Shown here in pieces: positions 59,716 through 64,000 of a stretch of DNA of 64,000 nucleotides. The stretch lies in the NCBI RefSeq assembly GCF_964340395.1, contig NC_135555.1, positions 22,367,225 to 22,431,224 on the forward strand, written 5' to 3'. The notes under the pieces were generated by a model. That model was not told where the DNA came from, searched no databases, and worked only from the letters and a program-made list of their open reading frames with translations. The number at the start of each line of letters is the position of its first letter. Positions within the stretch are counted from its first letter, which is position 1. The stretch comes from Glandiceps talaboti (lineage: Eukaryota > Hemichordata > Enteropneusta > Spengelidae). Position numbers and translations under genes: made by a program.

Positions 59716-61024
59716 TGTATGTATGTATGTATGTATGTATGTATGTGGAGGGAGGGCATATGAAAAAAACAAGTACTCTCAGGGAGGGGGTCAACAATTT
59801 TTCCCATTATTTCCTGGGGGGGGGGGGGAATGGAAAATCTTCCCCTTGGAAGTAAATCTGGACACTTCCTTACAGGTAGTAACATGGATAACATGGATCT
59901 GTATGGATTAGACTTGTGTACATACCTTGCCTTTGTAAATGGTGGGGAATAATGGGTATCCACCCAGAATGGCCATAGTGTATAATCTGAAATAAACAAA
60001 TTAATTTAACAGCTTTGTTTTAAAGTCAGCAAAGTAGACACTGAGGGGGTAAAAAGTATATCTGGAATTGTACTAAATGTATTATCACCCTTTTAAAGGA
60101 AAAATCAAGTCAGATAATACACTGAAAATTCCCATTATTTGGTGTAAACCTGTGCAGCTATAAAAACTACATTGTGTCCTATAAACTTGTATCACTATGA
60201 ATTTACATAATGATTTGGTAGATAAAATAGCACTTCAGTAACTTACTTATATTTAAACATTTCACAGCTATCTGTGGAGTCTTTGCTTCTGAGTTAAAAT
60301 ATATTTGTTCACACACAGTTAGAATGAGTTATTGTAACAGATACATGTTACTAAAGATAAAAAAAAGCTATACACAAATACGTGCAGGATCCAATATATG
60401 ATGAAAACCTATCACTGATAATTCAAAACCGTAACATAACATAACATCGCTAAAGAATAATATTTGCACACTCAAAACACAAACATGAGGCAGATCTTGT
60501 GAAGTTGTTCAGCATTTCGCATATCACACAAAAATGCATTTGCCGATGGCTTGCTATCTCACAGGGGCGTGTAATATTTCATAGATTGTTGTTTTCCAGG
60601 TCTACAGACTAAATATAACAACCTTTTGAATATATATTCCTACCTGTACATTTATAGTATACGTAGTAGTATAGAGATTGATACATTTGTAGCAGCAAGA
60701 TTCGTATGATATTTTCCTAAGAAAACGGAAATCTAAGCAATAATACACGCCCCTGTGTGCTATCTATAATAAACTGTCGAATACGTAGTACTGCTTACAC
60801 TTACAGACCGAGTAAGGCGGGATTCTATTCTGACAAGCATCGGGACAAAGTTCAGAATCGAGTCTCGACTTACACCGTCTGCAGTCACCAAGTTGTCCCG
60901 GCCGGCCCGGGTTACAATGCCGTCGATAAGTCAAGTCTTTTAAGTTTCCGAACTTAACTAACTTACCTAGATCGAACACAATTAAGGCTGGGACCACGGA
61001 AGGAAAAATAACGCTGGAAGCCAT
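51463..61024 (-). CDS. MDP1: Magnesium-dependent phosphatase 1 (MDP1), first four exons
   Basis: Exons 60967-61024, 59926-59986, 53015-53125 and 51463-51570, with consistent phases and GT/AG borders. An in-frame TGA lies just upstream of the ATG at 61022-61024, which fixes the start. MDP1 is a HAD-superfamily phosphatase; the human protein has 176 residues. Seen here: VFDLDYT (motif I, Asp18 and Asp20), WPFWVDTHYSPPF, GRVFDRRKDEMILYQDV, AAASRT (motif II) and LFDIDQYFNYKEIYPGCKKTHF. That is about 113 residues, close to human MDP1 throughout. The third motif (FFDDE in human) and C-terminus should follow left of 51463 but I cannot find that exon. Intron 1 has a hAT MITE, intron 2 a 4.4 kb minisatellite, and intron 3 a LINE tail and a SINE. 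Confidence 0.93.
51861..52060 (+). repeat. 39-bp tandem repeat, five units
   Basis: Units of GTTTGTCTATCTTAGTTAGC followed by CGATAGCACATTTTCCACA, nearly identical. The minus-strand open frame with a 13-residue repeat is a by-product. Located in MDP1 intron 3. Confidence 0.95.
52072..52690 (+). mobile_element. LINE 3' fragment (ORF2 C-terminus and tail)
   Basis: The open frame to 52476 encodes the end of a non-LTR ORF2. LYWTPFRKRVLYNESILMYK, NNLAPDYL and GVKIWNSLPLDLKS match the common end of CR1/L2-like proteins (LHWLPV.., WNSLP). The tail carries AGCCACTGGCTC, AATAAAGTC and (TAA)n. Strongly 5'-truncated. Confidence 0.85.
52717..52980 (+). mobile_element. tRNA-derived SINE
   Basis: The RNA polymerase III box A TGGTCGAGTGG is at 52726-52736 and box B GGGTTCGAACC at 52768-52778, with tRNA-like spacing. 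A body follows with GTTTGACCCTGCC and TTTTCCCTGGGTACTTCGG, then an AT-rich tail. It follows the LINE fragment directly. A headless relative lies at 30775-30940. Confidence 0.85.
53825..58208 (+). repeat. 33-bp minisatellite, about 130 units
   Basis: The unit is TTACACATTAGGGCAGCCCT followed by ATTTCATTCTATG. Each unit has TAGGGC-A-GCCCTA, a perfect 6-bp inverted pair around one base. Variants (CAAGC, AATTC, CATTCAATG, TTTTACATAT, GGGCGG, GGGCACC) recur in blocks. Because 33 is divisible by 3, frames stay open for up to 427 codons (MLHIRAALFHS repeats), but it lies in MDP1 intron 2, so I do not call a protein. Confidence 0.97.
58230..59560. other. MDP1 intron 2 remainder, nothing recognised
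   Basis: AT-rich intron sequence without repeats I can assign, apart from homopolymer runs at 58748 and 59027. Confidence 0.5.
59598..59830. repeat. (ATGC)n/(ATGT)n microsatellite between G runs
   Basis: ATGC units (59641-59668) pass into ATGT units (to 59746). G-rich runs lie at 59598-59612 and 59816-59829. It ends about 100 bp before MDP1 exon 2. Confidence 0.95.
60560..60757. mobile_element. 198-bp hAT-type MITE in MDP1 intron 1
   Basis: The ends CACAGGGGCGTGTA and TACACGCCCCTGTG are exact inverted copies. The 8-bp target duplication TGCTATCT is at 60552-60559 and 60758-60765. Eight-bp duplications and CA..TG ends fit the hAT superfamily. Confidence 0.93.
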
Positions 61025-61975
61025 TCCAAATATTAATCAGAAGTGCGCCATCGCAGGTGACCTGTATTAATGTTGACCGTGATGATATAGGCAACTGATA
61101 ACTTTCCGTCGACATCACTGTATCATAATTCAATTTAACAGAATATGTGTCTTCAATACTTTGTAAGCGGATGGAGATCCTCACGGATTCAAGGCAATCC
61201 TTTGTAGCGTTTTCTTTGTAACCATTTCTTACTAGTAATATAAGATAGTATACCTCAATTTTTTTTTTCAGTGTTTTGGAGTTGTTGTCGATAAGTGAGG
61301 AAATGGTCACCACATCCACACGTTACCGTTTCTGTAATTCTCATCTCCCCTCCAGTCGTTAATTTTCCTTCTTTGAAGGATTTTTTAAAAAATCTCAACA
61401 TATGCCAAAATTACGCCAATCGGTGTTTAATATAAAGTAATCACTACAGTACATACCCACCTCAATTCCGCAAAATATATAATTAAATAATTGAAAACCT
61501 TTCATTTAATTTAAATCTTGCATCTTAATTGATCAATATTAAATACATTCTCAGGATGAGTACGGATTCTGTAAAATCGCCTTGAACTATACAGTTCTTA
61601 CTTTAGGAGGTTGCCAAGGCAACTCTTCCGTTCCAGATGTCATTTCAATTTAATTATATATTTTGATGAAATATAAATAAGTTCATTGGTACAAATCATT
61701 ACAAAGAAAGGGTATACATACAGAATTGAATACTATGTCGCTCTTTTAAACAATGTTGATAGCACAACGTGAAGGCTGGAAAGTTTGTCGCAACAGAAAT
61801 AGTGGATCCGAATATCGCACAACATCAAAATATAGGTATACTCATGGTAACATTTCACCCATGGATACAACAGGTGGGATTGATTTGGGGGTGGGGGGCT
61901 GTCCTTAAGCAAGTATATCTTAGCCAACAATCCCTGACACAGGGGGCTCAGGCTCAGGTTATGCTTACAGAAAAC
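61025..61975. other. Region upstream of MDP1, promoter expected
   Basis: A 118-codon minus open frame (60963-61319) overlaps the MDP1 start in another frame. I see no motif in it and treat it as chance. No core promoter element can be named with confidence. Confidence 0.4.
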
Positions 61976-61976
61976 G

Positions 61977-62095
61977 AACGGACAAACAAACAAATACACA
62001 AACAAACAAACAAACAAACAAACAAATAAGTAAAAATACATACATACATACATACATACATACATACATACATACATACATCATACATACATACA

Positions 62096-62126
<31 letters not shown>
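61977..62126. repeat. (CAAA)n then (CATA)n microsatellite
   Basis: CAAA units to about 62030, then CATA units broken once near 62080. Confidence 0.95.
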
Positions 62127-62274
62127 TTATTTATTTAGAAATGTTCGGGTTTTCACCTGGCATTTCTCTGTCTCGCCAATTTTTCCTTTGAAAAAGAATA
62201 TTTATTCGAAACGTCGGATTTAACAGCTATATATACGGACTGGCCATGGTTTATTAGTTCCTTATGCATTTCTT

Positions 62275-62297
62275 TCTACATACATACATACATACAT

Positions 62298-62335
<38 letters not shown>

Positions 62336-62459
62336 CCATACATACATACATACATACATACATACATACATACATCCATCCATACATACATACATACATA
62401 CATACATACATACATACATCCATCCATCCATACATACATACATACATACATACATACAT

Positions 62460-62498
<39 letters not shown>

Positions 62499-62608
62499 CC
62501 CATACATACATACATACATCCATCCATCCATCCATCCATCCATCCATCCATCCATCCATACATACATCCATCCATCCATCCATCCATCCATCCATCCATC
62601 CATCCATC

Positions 62609-62660
<52 letters not shown>

Positions 62661-62676
62661 TACATACATACATACA

Positions 62677-62705
<29 letters not shown>
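62275..62705. repeat. Compound CATA / CATC / CA microsatellite
   Basis: About 430 bp of alternating CATA, CATC and CA blocks. All four long open frames over it are artefacts of simple repeats. Confidence 0.98.
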
Positions 62706-62707
<2 letters not shown>

Positions 62708-62899
62708 TTGAACGAAATAAGATTATATGATATCAAATATCGTGTCTCTGAAATTAAACTCTTGTAAATTTCGTTGCATAGTTAGGGAGCCTTCAGTATT
62801 TACAAGGGGGGAGGACGGAGGAATTGAGGAGGGTCATATTTTGCATTACAATGTTTGGGGAGGGTCACATTTTACAATCCGGTTTTGTGACCAAATTGA

Positions 62900-63030
62900 A
62901 GATCCAATTATTGTAAATTTATATTTGAAGTATACTTGAGTATATTTTCAGTATACTTGAAATGTACTTGAGAATTCAAAGTATACTTTAAGTACTAAGT
63001 ATAGAATAAGTATACTTTAAGCATACTTTT
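62900..63030 (+). repeat. Degenerate AGTATACTT-type repeat
   Basis: AAGTATACTT and TAAGTATACTT words recur about six times between 62925 and 63030, several of them palindromic. Confidence 0.6.
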
Positions 63031-63451
63031 TACCGTTTCTTTTTGGTAAGGGTTGTTTTGTGTGTTTTGAGATGTAAGAGTGAGATGAGCACTCAACATT
63101 TATTGTTACGAGTACTTTACATGCCAAAATACAAAAAATAAAACTACATATGTTGTTGGGAAATTGTTTAATAAAACGATGCATATTGTTGAGTGTGCCA
63201 TCTCACCTTATCATTCACATTGTCCGTGAATGGTAGCAGTGCAATCTGATTAAAATCCGATGTGGTGAAAGCGGCTAGATGTCCTTATTTACCTCTATTC
63301 ATCGTTTTGTGACGTTTGTTTTGTTCGGAGTGATCGCCGCCTTCCCACATCTGAACCAGTGTAATCTACAATCCCGTTTGAATCTCGCGCTTTTGAATAG
63401 CCAATTAGGACGAGCGTTACGTTGGCAGCTTCAAACACTGGAGAAATTGAA

Positions 63452-63520
63452 ATGGATGTTTTGCAAACAGCAGGACACCACTTCCCATTAAAGGCCATTC
63501 CAAAGATTAGATCGGATGAA
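63452..63520 (+). CDS. Possible first coding exon of a rightward gene
   Basis: The ATG in GAAATGG context opens MDVLQTAGHHFPLKAIPKI, followed by RSDE and a GTAACC that could be a weak donor. The upstream 150 bp is less AT-rich than the surroundings and has CCAAT. An overlapping frame from 63279 starts with a signal-peptide-like stretch (FVTFVLFGVIAAF) but ends at 63491. I recognise neither. Confidence 0.2.
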
Positions 63521-64000
63521 GTAACCATTTTCACTGGATAGCAACATTGCAATTCAAATTGTAAAACATTTAACTGTCTCTGCAAAACATAGTTTCAACT
63601 AGAAATTGTATTTACCAGTTCTCATGCTTTTTAGCCTTCAAGTTGTTTATGTCGAGTCTATATATTCGCACGCTTCCGTAATTTATACAAGTTGATTTTG
63701 ACTGTGACATCGCACCGCGACAGTGACGAACACGTTGACAACGCCTTTGACATGCATGTTTCAACTATCATCTACAAACATCTACAAATCCGTTTGGAAT
63801 TACTAAACTATTGCTGAATAATTATTTCAGGCGACCGAACTTTTGATTTTCACGTTAATAGAAGTATTGAATCAACATCAGTCGAACGAGCAACTTGTTA
63901 CTAGTGCCGAAATAAACATTCGTAATACCACGCTATCTAAGACCATTTAGTCCAAGTTTAGAGGTCACTCACGTCACGTCAAACATGTGACATCTCATCG

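Noticed and set aside
60963-61319. 118-codon minus open frame overlapping the MDP1 start
   Set aside because: No motif, wrong frame relative to MDP1, and MDP1 has its own well-supported ATG.
62254-62767. Four overlapping open frames of about 140-167 codons
   Set aside because: Translation of CATA/CATC/CA simple repeats on both strands.
63279-63491. Small secreted peptide precursor starting MSLFTSIHRF
   Set aside because: The hydrophobic start is suggestive, but there are no dibasic cleavage pattern, homologue or splice evidence. A different frame gives an equally weak exon candidate.

Overview
This is a 64 kb piece of an AT-rich, intron-rich animal nuclear genome. Exons are short (about 57 to 265 bp) with GT/AG borders, introns are 0.1 to several kb, and most of the sequence is transposon debris and simple repeats. 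A conserved RSPRY1 gene, a short-TIR MITE load and an APE-type LINE with a 2A-like N-terminus (reported from sea urchin, amphioxus, molluscs and cnidarians) suggest a marine invertebrate. I lean towards a non-vertebrate deuterostome (hemichordate, echinoderm or lancelet-like), but the species cannot be fixed from this sequence.

Three protein genes are supported, all on the minus strand. (1) 9590 down to 869, continuing off the left edge: ten exons of a long multi-EF-hand protein whose start codon is in the window. (2) 44206 down to 33449: the C-terminal half of RSPRY1 (SPRY domain plus C-terminal RING finger) in seven exons, with a 4.1 kb antisense LINE in the last intron and a sense-strand LINE in another intron. 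(3) 61024 down to 51463: the first four exons of MDP1, a HAD-family phosphatase, with a 4.4 kb 33-bp minisatellite in intron 2.

All three genes carry an apparent lesion. There is an in-frame TGA in EF-hand exon 8. RSPRY1 has a TGA (at a position where I recall Arg in human RSPRY1) and a frameshift in its SPRY exons, and its N-terminal exons are not visible. The MDP1 exon with the third catalytic motif is not visible. The missing MDP1 3' end and RSPRY1 5' end face each other across the same MITE-filled 44.2-51.5 kb interval, so one deletion or misassembly could explain both.

The 9.6-33.4 kb region holds no convincing gene. It contains a diverged segmental duplication (11.05-14.2 versus 15.45-17.3 kb), a 415-bp tandem duplication, hairpin elements, a 117-bp satellite, and several copies of a MITE with 9-bp target duplications. 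The 44.3-51.2 kb interval is packed with palindromic MITEs, including three TTAA-flanked copies. The right end carries tetranucleotide microsatellites and at most a weak candidate first exon.

The observations I rate highest are: the 2A-bearing LINE with a canonical -1 slippery heptamer at its ORF1 break and a clear 14-bp target duplication; two hairpins with unrelated arms but nearly the same loop; repeated short tandem duplications that copy exon edges and splice sites; and the intronic minisatellite built on a perfect 6-bp palindrome.
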